Part shown: positions 24,048 through 34,113 of the stretch, in pieces | How the letters are laid out: each line of letters begins with the position of its first letter | Numbering within the stretch: the first letter of the stretch is position 1 | The notes under the pieces: generated by a model | Databases searched by the model: none | Told to the model about the DNA's origin: nothing | What the model saw: the letters and a program-made list of their open reading frames with translations, nothing else | NCBI GenBank assembly: GCA_037102815.1 | Contig: BTPP01000001.1 | Location: forward strand, 4,303,001-4,367,000 | Direction: 5' to 3' | Length of the DNA: 64,000 bases | From: Neurospora intermedia | Taxonomy: Eukaryota > Ascomycota > Sordariomycetes > Sordariales > Sordariaceae | Program-made: the position numbers and the translations under genes

Positions 24048-25507
24048 TTCTCCCCTTTGGCTCCTACCGACTGACGTCGCTGTCCGTACACACGTCCCCT
24101 CGGTCCCGTCTCCCCGTCCCGCCGATGACAGCATCGCAAACGCCTCCAAACATGGGCTGACCTCAAAGCTGTCTTTTGTCGTCTCCGTGGGCTCAACTCT
24201 CGCATCATTGTACGACGTATTTGCGTCTGTGGTCGTATTCCCCTTGTCGACCGGACAACGTCACTCGTGAGAGATGCGGCAAACTATGGTTCCTATCGTC
24301 CCTGACGTTGACTCCTGTTCGCTCGCGTCCGTGGTTCATCATAGGGTGGCATCAGGCATCATCTATCTGGGTTGGCAGCTTGGGATCCCTCAAGTGTAAA
24401 TCACGAGGGAACGTGTACCGCTGCGCACGCATAGTATGGGTAGGGTGAGACGCTGAGCAAGATGTCATGCTTTTCGTCATCGGTTTCTGCCATGATTTGC
24501 ATCTCGCAAAGAAGACATGGTCTCGGCCATAAGGTTTGATCCACCTCAGCTCATCACACATGTATATCCCTCTAAGGCCGTCAAATCTTTCGGTACTTCA
24601 CTGAGAAAGTTCAACGTATGAAGGAGGAGATGAATTCGATTATCGGATTTCCACAGCACCAGACCGCTGGCATACACCCCGGATGATTTGTTGGACTGCA
24701 AAGAGAAGCCGAGGGGACTGAATCCTGGCGCCTTCGTGTCTCCGAGCATTGCATGTTGCTGGGTCCTGCCAAACTACTGGTAGATTTCCTTTTCTTGGTT
24801 GGTTTATCAGTCACAGCCTCCAGAATCTGAGCCGGGACAGTTGGCCATCCAAATACATTACTGGCAGCTGGCAGCTCGAGCTTGTCGGTGGGCCAAGGCC
24901 ATTCGGAATGGAGATTATCATCCCGGAATGCCCTCCTTTCCGGCAGCAGCCTCCCAAAGGCATAAAGTAGGGGCACACAGTGCAAGACATCACTGGGTTC
25001 GATCTTCGGGGTCCTGGACACTTGTTGGGGATCTTGAAAGCATTTTTATGGGCGTCGTCGGTCAACTATTTGCCCCCAGTGTCCAAGTCAGGTCACGGCG
25101 GCATCAGGCCACCATTTCAGGCTAATAAACAACGAAGGCTGCTCTCGCAGAAATTCTGCACGGTGCAGAGTTGACTTCGCTGTTGTGTCGAGATGTCATT
25201 AATAAGCCCTCGTGATTCCGAGATAGGATGAACCCTTGCCCCCTCTCATCTGACTCGCTTTCATAAAACATATTTCCTGTTCACCGGTTCGGCCAGTTAT
25301 CGCAAGTCATTAGTCATGTCTGATGTCCGGGTTGTATGGGAGGACTCTTGGCTACTGAAAGACGGGTTTCTGTATGATTAACACGCCGTTTACCGGCAGA
25401 CCCCGTGCTGCTATCAAACAGAGTTCCCTTCACACGTGATCCCGTTGGCGTCGCTGTTGTTGGAAATGGAACGCTTTGGTCTAGGGTAATGTAAGTCTGT
25501 CTCATGT

Positions 25508-26644
25508 CTACTCATCCTCATCTTCTGCGTCAGTGTGGTAATCAAACGAGTTGGGCACCGCAATGGGTGTGTCCGCTTCGTCCTTGTCCACTAGCCCAAA
25601 CCCTCCTCCTTCCTTCTCTTGTTCAGGTTGAGACTGCTTTGCTTGTTGTTGTGGTGGTTGTTGTTGTTCATGGTGCTGTTGCTGCGCAACATCAAGATGC
25701 AAAGGAGCACCCAACGCACCCAACAACTGCGCTCCCGCATCCGACGCCTGTCTCCCCCTCAACAGCGCCGTCATGACCTGCGCCCACTCCCACGGCCTCT
25801 CCCTTGACCCAGGTAAGCTGTTGAAATACTCCCACCCCATCACCCCGCCGAACCTTGGATGTCTACCCACCAGCAGCGGCAAGACGCCCGCCAACGCCGG
25901 CCACGGCACCCACCCCCCGCCATTCTCCGGGTTCGTGATCAGCCCGACAACAATCTTTTCCGGTGCCCATCCCTTCATCACCATCATCTCGTACATGACC
26001 GGATTACTACAGTCCCCCCACCCGCAGTAGAACTGCGTGTTGTACCACGCTATCTCCCGGCCGCGCATCACCTCGAGCGCCTCGTAGTCGAACCCCGATA
26101 AGTTGTGCCGCGGGTTCAACATGGCGGCCGCTACGGGCGCTAGGGTGATGAGGAAATCCGGCCCAAAGTCGGAACGCAGTCGGTCGATGAGGTGAATCAC
26201 TCCCGCCAAAGACATTTCTTCTTCGACGTCTAGGTCTAGGCCGTCCAGGCCGCGTTCTTTGATCAGCCGTTTGAGAGGCTGATAATACCGCTCGAAACGC
26301 TCCAAAGCCGTCTTATCGGGAGAGTCTGGATCCGGGACATCGAGGCGCGCAAAGGAACCCTTGGCTGCGCCGCCGAGCATGCCAAGGACTTTGATGCCTG
26401 ACGCTTGGAGGATGCGGAGCTCGGCCCATAGTGTCGTGAAGCGCTCATGTGACGGCGGGTGGTCGTTTAGGGTGATGCCTTCCGGGTCCGAGTTGATGTG
26501 GATGGCGGCTAGGATCAGGTGGGTAAGGTTGATGCCGGGTTTTTGGAGAAAAGGAAGGACGGAGATGGGGTCACCGGAGGGAGTGTGGTGGGTTTGGTAG
26601 TAGGTTATCAGACGGGGGACGTGTTGGTGAGGGAGGGGGGGCAT
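25508..26644 (-). CDS. GH18 endo-beta-N-acetylglucosaminidase-like protein, cytosolic type
   Basis: A single exon encodes 378 residues. The GH18 signature DXXDXDXE is intact at D134-D137-D139-E141, with E141 the expected catalytic acid. The barrel continues through LITLAPVAA (about 166-174) and WYNTQFYCGWGD (about 200-211). Near the N-terminus, AAIHINSDPEGITLNDHPPS and VLGMLGGAAKGS resemble fungal endo-beta-N-acetylglucosaminidases (Endo T-like) more than true chitinases. Those enzymes cut between the two core GlcNAc residues of N-glycans. No signal peptide is present (MPPLPHQHVPRLITYYQ), so a cytosolic role such as trimming glycans of misfolded glycoproteins is plausible but inferred. The C-terminal 70 residues are Gln-rich and acidic, an unusual tail. 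The start ATG is the first in the frame and the length suits the family. Confidence 0.85.
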   Translation of the reverse strand: MPPLPHQHVPRLITYYQTHHTPSGDPISVLPFLQKPGINLTHLILAAIHINSDPEGITLNDHPPSHERFTTLWAELRILQASGIKVLGMLGGAAKGSFARLDVPDPDSPDKTALERFERYYQPLKRLIKERGLDGLDLDVEEEMSLAGVIHLIDRLRSDFGPDFLITLAPVAAAMLNPRHNLSGFDYEALEVMRGREIAWYNTQFYCGWGDCSNPVMYEMMVMKGWAPEKIVVGLITNPENGGGWVPWPALAGVLPLLVGRHPRFGGVMGWEYFNSLPGSRERPWEWAQVMTALLRGRQASDAGAQLLGALGAPLHLDVAQQQHHEQQQPPQQQAKQSQPEQEKEGGGFGLVDKDEADTPIAVPNSFDYHTDAEDEDE

Positions 26645-27357
26645 TATTGTTATCTTGTGGCGGTGATATTGGTTGTGATGTTCTGTGAGCCGTTGTGGTC
26701 CGAGTGAGTAGTGATGAAGTCGACGAGACGTGGCTTATCTAGCAATTTGGTGAGCTATGGGAAAGCAAGATGGTAATTGTATGATGACTATCGATGATTA
26801 AAGTTAAGTGATTTGATGGAAAGAGTATGTTGGAGAGCTTCAACCTGAGGGTAGGTTGTGAATGGTTGGCGCTATGTAGAGGTAGCTGAGGCTGTTTCAG
26901 GTCTCGACCTCCGTGGACAGTGTAAGCCTAACCACTGGCGGGAACTGTCCAACTGCAGCTGGTGGCGGTTGTCCGGTACGCATTTGACAGCTGCCCAGCC
27001 GAGCAAGTAGCGAATCAGAGGAAGGGAAAGGACGGCTTCTACATCCACATCACCTACTCACTTCTTTGGCAACTTCACCTTGAACCATCATCACTCAATC
27101 AGTGACAGCTTTGTACTCATTTAGTTCGTGTCTTGGAACAAATTAATTTGTCATCAGTCAAAGTGCTTGACATAACCCTGGCCAAATCTTAAATACCATA
27201 CAAATGAGAAAACACGCGAACTCTGTCCAGCAAACAAGCACAGATAAAATGCCACCTCAAATAGAAACAAGAAAGAAACGCCGCCATCAATTGCACCAAT
27301 AATTTCCCCAGATACGCCATTACTCCTCATGCCCTTATCACCATTCAACGTTACCGT
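26645..27357. other. intergenic region, promoter of the GH18 gene
   Basis: It lies between the stop of the 1318-residue gene and the start of the GH18 gene, both on the - strand. No coding frame with support is seen. Confidence 0.5.
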
Positions 27358-30300
27358 CTAAGCGCGTACCGAGTTCGAAGTTGCCCCAGAAGGCCGACCA
27401 GACGAATTGATCAAGAAGCCATCCCGGTCATAAAGCCCCAAACTCTCATTGCTCTGCCTCCAACGCTTTCCCTTCGGCGTCACGTACACCATGCCCGTCT
27501 GAACCTGCGTCGACCTCTGCGACGGCGATGACGGGGAAGAATTTGCCGTCAACCCGATAGTGGCCGCGGAAGAGTCTGGCAACGTAAATCTAACGGGAAG
27601 CTTCCTCTTACTCTCCTCTCCTTTGCCCTCATCCTTTGCGCCCACCAGATCGTCACTGCTGTTCTGCTTCTTGTTATCACCATTACCATTACTGGCTCTT
27701 TTGCCTCTGTTATTATTCTTGTCAACATCGTCGTGGTCGTCGAACTGAAACCTGTTTTTCAAAATGTTGGCGTTAATCAGGCCAGGATTCCCAATTACGC
27801 TGCTACCACCGTAATCACTTCCCAGGCTTCGGTGGTGTCCCGGCGTCAACGTTATCCTCTTCGGCGATCCAGATCGAGATATCGACACCATCCTTCCTAT
27901 TCCTGATCCTGATTCCGAACCGGTCCGTGAGTGCCCGTTCACCTGCCCTGATGGATTATTCAGGCGCACCCTACTACCACTTCCGCCTTCGCTACCGCTT
28001 GTTCTTTTCACGACCTTCGGTGTTGTTGGCGTCGACGGTACGGCTCCAGCACCGCCGCTCAGCGCAAACAAGTAGTTCCTGCTCCCACTTCGCCGATGGC
28101 CATAACTTTGATGGCTATCCCGTCTCGGATTGGGGTTGAATCCACCGCCTCTCAGTGCCGATTGCGTCGGGCTGGCTGATACTCCCACTCTACTATTCCT
28201 TCTGCTCGGATAGCCATTGCCGCCACCGTCAGGGACGTCGGTATTGATGCTGCTTACGCTGGAGGCGGTGCTGAGGACGCTGTTCATGCGTCGAAGCTGG
28301 GCGATGGTGGTGGCTATGGGGCTGGCTTTTGGCGTCATTGCTGCCTCATTCTCTTTGTTACCCTCATCATCTTCATCCTCGCCGTCGAGGTCTCGCTGCG
28401 CTGCTAGTACTGATGCTCTATTGGGTTTGATCGTACGCGAAGTGCGGCAAGAGGGGGTCTGCTGTTGGGATCCGGCAAAGAGGATCGAGTTCCTCTGAAA
28501 GTTGGCGGCATTGAGAGCTTGCGCTGCTGCTAGTCCCACCGTGGTTGGCGACGGCGGGAGGGTTGTCCGGGTGGGACTTGATGGTCTGGGAATCGCGAAT
28601 GTCGGGACCGGTGCTGGGCTGAAGGCTTCGTTGGCCGCAATGTCTTGCGAGTATATGGACGATGATTCACTAGCTTTGCGTTGTTGTAGTGACAGTTGCC
28701 GGGACAAGCGCGAGCCCGAGCGCGGTGTTGGCGAGGGCGGCTGACATACATCATTGTCGTTTGCAGCGGTATGTGCGTTTATAAAGGGCCAGCGACGCTC
28801 TCGCTCTGGTGTTTGAACGACCCCTGACCTGGCTGGTGGTTTGATCTCTGCCACCACAGTCTTGGCATCAACATATCTGTGTTTTGTTGGCGGTGGGAGA
28901 ACTATCGAGTTTAAGAGCGTGTTGTTGTATGTGGTGCTCTTGTTGGGCGGAGAGCGAAGCCCTCTGGGAGTCTCCCTTGATGCCATGGAACCCGAGGATG
29001 ATGTCGGACTCGCAGAGTCTGCCGATGCCTGAAGAGAAGTTGGACTGACTGGTACCTGAAAGGGATCGGCCATTGCGGTGTGCCATGTGCCACAGCTGGT
29101 TTGGGCAATCACACAGTTCTTGCCGGAAGGTACTCCTGGACACGGCAATAGACTAGTGGGCATCGAGGGCATAGGGCCCATTGGTTCTTGTGCTATGATG
29201 GACTTCCGCACGAACGATCTCCTGTTGCTCTCGGTTTCGCCCTGGGATCTTGTTGAAAGAGGTCTGGGTACAGGACACCCGTAGCTTGTGAAGGGCCGGC
29301 CAGAGGGTCCAGAGGGTAGAGAGGGCGCAGATGCATCAACAGCGGACAATGGAGCGGGCAAGGTGAGCCGCTCACTATCAACCATGGAAGTCTGTAAGGT
29401 TACCGCGGGTCTTCCGGTGGTTGCCACCATAGCAGCACGGTCTGGGGATGGCGTCTTAGTCCCTACAGAAACTCTTGCGCCCCCTTCAGATGATTCGTCC
29501 ACGCTGTGAATGGTGGAAAGAGATGCTGCCGAGGTCATGGAACTGCGGTTCGACGGCACATCCACGGTCAAGAGGAGCATTTCAATCTCTGTCTCGGCAA
29601 CGCTTGAAGTACCGCCTATGCTTGAGACCCGACTAGGACTCGTCAGTCCCGACGGCATCTCCGAGTAGGCAGGCTCGGCAAGGAGACTATCCGGCTCTGA
29701 GGATGATGATTCCCGCGAGTCTGGCCGCTGCTGCTGCTGTCCCGATGACTTGGGCACAAGTGTCAGTGGCGCCACTAGACCACTGCTTGATGGACTGATG
29801 ACAGGGAGTTGATGTTCTACTCTAGTCCTTCGGGTTTCCTTGAGAGACTCGCTTCGCCGAAGACCAGGGCTGCAACTTTCCTCGAGTCTCTCAGCCACGT
29901 GCAGAGACAGTCCTCGATGGGGACCAGATGCCACTTGTATGGTCGCTCGGTTTCGCCGCGACACTCCGCTAGTGCTGGCTTCCTGCAGCCTCTTCTCCGT
30001 GGATCTGAGGATCTGGGAAAGTGTCGAATCTGTTGATACCTGTCTGTTCTTCGTCGAGGTTGACTGCGTTGTAGGTATGAGAGTAGGCCTAGCAAGGCTA
30101 GTAGGAGTGCTGGGGTTCGTGACCCTCAAGATCCTCTGGGGCTCGCTCTTAGTATGTCTATGTTGCACAACGAACCCTCCTCCCGTTCCGGCTTGTCCTC
30201 TTACTATCGCGGGCTGCGGAGGTTCAGGTAGTAGTAGAGAGACAGATAAGCCTCCTCCTCCTCCTCCTCCCCCCTCCATTGCGCCATAGGCAGACCTGAC

Positions 30301-31314
30301 AGCACGTCGACCGCTATCAGTGGAAGGAATTCCAAGACGACCTGTCATCGTCTCAGTCTCCAGCTGCTCTGCTTGGTCATTCAGCTGGCTTTGGTTCTGG
30401 CTTTGGCTCAGCCTCTGACTCCTAGGAAGTTCCTGGTAGTCATCCAGCCTCGGAACCGTGGGCGCCCTCGTCTTCAACGGCCACGATTCTCGGATCCAAT
30501 CTCTACCTTTCCCCTTTCGCCAACCAAACAGCAATGACTTGCGGTAGCTGTTGTTGTCACTGTCATCACCATTCCCGTTCTCGCCCGTGATGTTGGTCAG
30601 CCCGCTGATTCCTGGACCATGAATCGCCTCTTCATCAATCCACGCTGAGTTTGCCATCCTCCTCTCACTGGCGCTGCTCTTCTTTCTACTCACACCCAGC
30701 AGTTTTGTCTTGTGTAGGCGAAGAAAACTGCCGGAAGAAGTCTTTCGCAACCTGCTGAATGGCAGTAGTGACCCTTGCTGCTCTTGCGCTCCGCCCAAGT
30801 CCATCCACGACATTCCAGGTAGCATGGAAACCGACAGCACCCCATCTTCTCCCTCTCCATCCATCTCATGTGCTCGACTTCTCAGTCCATTACCAGCACG
30901 CTCCCCTTGCCATATCCCCTTCCCCTTCGCCTTGGGCAACAAAGAAGTAGTACTATTATACTTCAAAGCCGATGCCGTCTTCCACGCCGCAGACGGAAGT
31001 TTTTGCAACTTTCTAGGGCATCGTCTCGGGGAGAAGTCTCCAACATCCAGGGCATCGTGACCATTCCCGACATGGACTGTCAACGCCGTCGATGCAATAG
31101 TCGTCTCACCAGTCAAGTCATACACATGACATGCTCCGCTTCTTTCCTTGTTTGTCTGGCCCTGGCCCGCGGCTACTACTGCTACTCTTCGACGACGCGA
31201 TAGCCAGATGCCGAAGAAGGCGAGGGTGACGGAGACGGTGAAGGTGCCGAGGAGGACGATGGCGACGAGGGCGCCGAAGGGGAGGGAAGCCCCTGCTGCG
31301 GCGGCGGCGCTCAT
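27358..31314 (-). CDS. large Ser-rich single-pass membrane protein, unknown function
   Basis: One uninterrupted frame encodes 1318 residues. A short Ala/Gly-rich N-terminus is followed by one strong membrane segment (about 11-38) and then SRRRRV, the basic stop-transfer patch. By the positive-inside rule the remaining 1280 residues face the cytoplasm. They are Ser/Thr/Pro/Arg-rich with many SP and RXXS-type sites and few hydrophobic blocks, so largely disordered. A short polyglycine run occurs near residue 355, acidic runs occur near 1000 and Asn-rich runs near 1200. The C-terminus has a more ordered-looking stretch (MVYVTPKGKRWRQSNESLGLYDRDGFLI). No enzymatic domain is recognised. The length without any intron or stop and the C-ending codon use make it a real gene. 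A scaffold at plasma membrane or ER is a guess from topology alone. Confidence 0.85.
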   Translation of the reverse strand: MSAAAAAGASLPFGALVAIVLLGTFTVSVTLAFFGIWLSRRRRVAVVAAGQGQTNKERSGACHVYDLTGETTIASTALTVHVGNGHDALDVGDFSPRRCPRKLQKLPSAAWKTASALKYNSTTSLLPKAKGKGIWQGERAGNGLRSRAHEMDGEGEDGVLSVSMLPGMSWMDLGGAQEQQGSLLPFSRLRKTSSGSFLRLHKTKLLGVSRKKSSASERRMANSAWIDEEAIHGPGISGLTNITGENGNGDDSDNNSYRKSLLFGWRKGKGRDWIRESWPLKTRAPTVPRLDDYQELPRSQRLSQSQNQSQLNDQAEQLETETMTGRLGIPSTDSGRRAVRSAYGAMEGGGGGGGGLSVSLLLPEPPQPAIVRGQAGTGGGFVVQHRHTKSEPQRILRVTNPSTPTSLARPTLIPTTQSTSTKNRQVSTDSTLSQILRSTEKRLQEASTSGVSRRNRATIQVASGPHRGLSLHVAERLEESCSPGLRRSESLKETRRTRVEHQLPVISPSSSGLVAPLTLVPKSSGQQQQRPDSRESSSSEPDSLLAEPAYSEMPSGLTSPSRVSSIGGTSSVAETEIEMLLLTVDVPSNRSSMTSAASLSTIHSVDESSEGGARVSVGTKTPSPDRAAMVATTGRPAVTLQTSMVDSERLTLPAPLSAVDASAPSLPSGPSGRPFTSYGCPVPRPLSTRSQGETESNRRSFVRKSIIAQEPMGPMPSMPTSLLPCPGVPSGKNCVIAQTSCGTWHTAMADPFQVPVSPTSLQASADSASPTSSSGSMASRETPRGLRSPPNKSTTYNNTLLNSIVLPPPTKHRYVDAKTVVAEIKPPARSGVVQTPERERRWPFINAHTAANDNDVCQPPSPTPRSGSRLSRQLSLQQRKASESSSIYSQDIAANEAFSPAPVPTFAIPRPSSPTRTTLPPSPTTVGLAAAQALNAANFQRNSILFAGSQQQTPSCRTSRTIKPNRASVLAAQRDLDGEDEDDEGNKENEAAMTPKASPIATTIAQLRRMNSVLSTASSVSSINTDVPDGGGNGYPSRRNSRVGVSASPTQSALRGGGFNPNPRRDSHQSYGHRRSGSRNYLFALSGGAGAVPSTPTTPKVVKRTSGSEGGSGSRVRLNNPSGQVNGHSRTGSESGSGIGRMVSISRSGSPKRITLTPGHHRSLGSDYGGSSVIGNPGLINANILKNRFQFDDHDDVDKNNNRGKRASNGNGDNKKQNSSDDLVGAKDEGKGEESKRKLPVRFTLPDSSAATIGLTANSSPSSPSQRSTQVQTGMVYVTPKGKRWRQSNESLGLYDRDGFLINSSGRPSGATSNSVRA

Positions 31315-32545
31315 GTTGATCTCTTGCTTATCGTGCTGGGGCTGTGGTGGTCCAGTGATGCTGCAGTTTGCTTGTTTCCGATTTCGATCCCCCGGTATCT
31401 CGATTTCTGCAGGGAATATGTTGCTATTCTTGCTTTACGTGCCGTGCTGTTTCGTGTTTCTGCCTTCGTTAGCTTGCTTCGGGCGGGATTCGTGACAATC
31501 AGATGCAAACACACACTTGGCAAGTCAGTCGGCGACAGAGATCATTCTTCGCCCTAGTTGTTGCTATTCGTAGCGCGCTATTGCAATCGATGTTTGGTCT
31601 CGCTCCAATGTTTCCTCGTGGTGTGTACTATGATTTCGTTCTTTGTATTCGGCCCATCAATCGTCGAAATTCATCTGGCAAAGATCGTAGGGGAAAAGAG
31701 CGTGGTGATGGTTTCAACAATGAAGCGTCTGAGGGAAAAAGTAACGACGTAAACAAGGAAATGCGAAAAGCATGATTCTTGTTGTTGCATTGTCAACAAG
31801 CTTCTACCGGTTAAGATAAACTGGAGTGTTGTTGATCCAGTGCAGCGTTGTTGCTGCGAATGGAATGGAATGCGTTGCGCCTGGCAACACCACAACACCA
31901 TGTCCCGAAACCACACAGCAGCATTCCAGCCCTCGCCATCACCGTGACAACGCAAGCACCAAGGTATGTTGTACTAAGATTACCATCGCAAAAAGCAGAA
32001 CATAAACAGTGACGATCAAGCAGTTTCACATCCTATGGTTGACCATTTTGCTTGTTTCCTAATGGTGTTTTCCTATTGTTCGCTCAGGAGAGAAACCGGT
32101 CTATCCACCTAGCCCTATGAAGAGGTATATAGCGAGATGTATTACCGTAGAACGCCCGCCCATGCTGATGGAGAAATAAAAGACCATATACGTGAATGAC
32201 AAGGAGGTACTCAACACCTACCCGTCACCGCAACAAAGATACCAAAGCACAGGGAAAAGGCTTTGCAATATCAACTTTCATTCTACCTTCTGAGTATCTC
32301 TTTAAATCCACTGGCCTTCTCATACCGCCTCCTCCTCGTCCGCATAAATCGGATAATGACCTTTTGAAATGCAAAGTCCAATCCACGAAACAAGATTCCA
32401 TTAGGGATATAACAAAGCATAAACAAGAACAAATGGCCATAAAGATCACTCTTCACTGATGTGGCCTAAAGCTAATGTCCCCAGCAGGGGACAAAGCCTG
32501 TAGAAGTGAAATTCAGATACCGGAAGCAGTCATGTAGCATATGAC
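31315..32545. other. intergenic region
   Basis: The promoter and leader of the 1318-residue gene lie at the left, and the 3' region of the DUF1996 gene at the right. No gene is supported. Confidence 0.5.
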
Positions 32546-34113
32546 TTAGGCCCGGTTGTTCGCAGCGCGGACCTTGTGGCGGTGCAGGTGAGAGTACTGG
32601 CGGGCCTGAACGGTCTGGACAGCCGTAACAGTAGTGGTCGTGACGGTCACGTACTCGAGAGCCTCCTTGACGATAACCATGCTGACAACATTGCCCTTGG
32701 TAATGTACTCGGTCCTGATGGCGGTGAAACCATCGTCCTCCGCGGCGACGGTAGGCGCCTCAGTAATAGTAGGCAAAGCTTCGGTGGTGGTGCTGATGGA
32801 GTTGACAGCGCTTTCGGCAGCGGGAACGCCGAACTTAGCAGCCTTGAAGACGCCACCGGGCATGTAGTTTCCGTCGGTGACAGTGGCACCCTGGGAGTAA
32901 GTAGCAGTTGGGACTTCGACAGTGGTGGTGTGCGATCCAGCATTGGCCGCATCGGCGGGCTCAGGTCCGTAAGCAATCTTGACACCGCCGGGAAGGGAGT
33001 CGCCGATCACTCCGGTAGTCTTCTCGTTGAGAGAGCTCTTGAGCATCTGGGAGACCTCGGGGTTCTTGTCAAAGGTGCACTGGTTCTGCTCAGCCTCGCT
33101 CTGGATGTTGAAGATGGGGCAGTCCTGGATTCTGCCGCTGAGGTTGGTGCAGGTGTTAACGGCTTGCTGGAGGAAATCCTCGTCCCAGCCGTTCATGAAG
33201 TCGGCGTGGTAACCGAAGCCCTGAACATCACCGTTGGCAAAGACGAACTGGCCAGGTTGTCCAATGAAGTTTTGGGTAGCCCAGATGGTCTCGTACATGA
33301 GACTGGGAACCTTGGTCTCGAAGCCCTTGGGGCAGTTGCCGTTCATAACAAGATCGGGGTAGGCCAGGTGGTCCCTGTGGTTATCAGAATCGAGATCCTT
33401 GCCGTTCCAGCAAGAAGGGAACATGATTTCGGCGCGAATGCCGTCGGCGCAGTTGGCATCGAGGTAGTCCTTGTCGGGCATGTAGTGACGGTACAAGGTG
33501 CCCTCAGGTTGCTTGCCGTAGTTGAGGCAGTTGAAACCGGTGGCACGCTGAGCCAGATCGAGCTGCGAAGTCTGTCCAAGGCTGGCCCATTCGGACTTCT
33601 GGGGGTCGGCATCCTTGACGTTGGTACCAGTAATCGTGTAGTTACGGCGGTTAGTGTCTCCGGCAATCATGCGGAATCCGGGAGGGAACGCCTTGATGCC
33701 ACTGTCGGGGTTGGCAGCATCCGTATAAAGGAAGTAGTACGACAGCATACCACCAACTTGGGGAACGAGCTCAAAGGAGCCGTCGGCATGCTGGAAGTAG
33801 AGAGAAGGAGTCCAGTACGCAGACATATCTTGGGTGACAGCGCAAGAAGTGCAATCACCCTTGAGAAGGTCATCGTAGGAAGACTTGTCGCTGAAGCCTG
33901 TTGATTAAGTTTTAGCAAATCCATCCTTTCCTAGCGCGCCTCCGGACACATGGACATACCAGAAGAACCGTGAATCGAGTGAGCGTGGGATCCGGGTTCA
34001 CCGTAGTTAACCAGAGGATCAAGGCGGGCGACACCCAATCTGCCGCGGCACTCCATGCGCCAGAAGGCATCCGCACCGCCTGCAGCGGCGAGGATGGCTA
34101 CAGAAACCTTCAT
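32546..34113 (-). CDS. secreted DUF1996-domain protein
   Basis: Exon 1 is 34113-33960. A 62-nt intron (33959-33898, GTATGT...ACAG) follows, and exon 2 is 33897-32546. The join is in frame and gives 501 residues. The N-terminus MKVSVAILAAAGGADAFWRM is a short signal peptide with likely cleavage after ADA. The DUF1996 domain spans about residues 30-280. It starts FWRMECRGRLGVARLDPLV and HAHSIHG and contains conserved DCTSC, MSAYWTPSLYF, FPSCWNG and HPDLV-like blocks (here HLAYPDLVMNGNCP). Its many Cys and conserved Trp/His residues suggest an extracellular fold, possibly carbohydrate-related; the function is not established. The C-terminal 180 residues are Thr/Ser/Val-rich, suggesting O-glycosylation, and end in a basic HRHKVRAANNRA tail without a GPI signal. 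This single-domain version lacks any WSC domain. Confidence 0.9.

Larger units (their letters stand above)
19964..25507. other. 5.5-kb region without a supported gene
   Basis: The left 0.8 kb is the promoter of the 91-residue protein gene. The remainder has only short frames in shifting phases with no domain resemblance; the longest + frame (21906-22493) is Arg/Ser-rich and lacks codon bias. It contains a 56-bp imperfect tandem duplication (22063-22175), a C run (24028-24047) and a GAT-rich patch (near 23610). A multi-exon gene with short exons, or a noncoding RNA, cannot be excluded. Confidence 0.5.

Noticed and set aside
24996-25020. GGGTTCGATCTTCGGGG as a tRNA B box
   Set aside because: No A box or pairing arms at the right spacing on either strand.
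32576-33904. 442-residue + frame opposite the DUF1996 gene
   Set aside because: It is the mirror of a gene with strong C-ending codons, has no domain resemblance, and crosses the intron of the DUF1996 gene. It is an antisense shadow.
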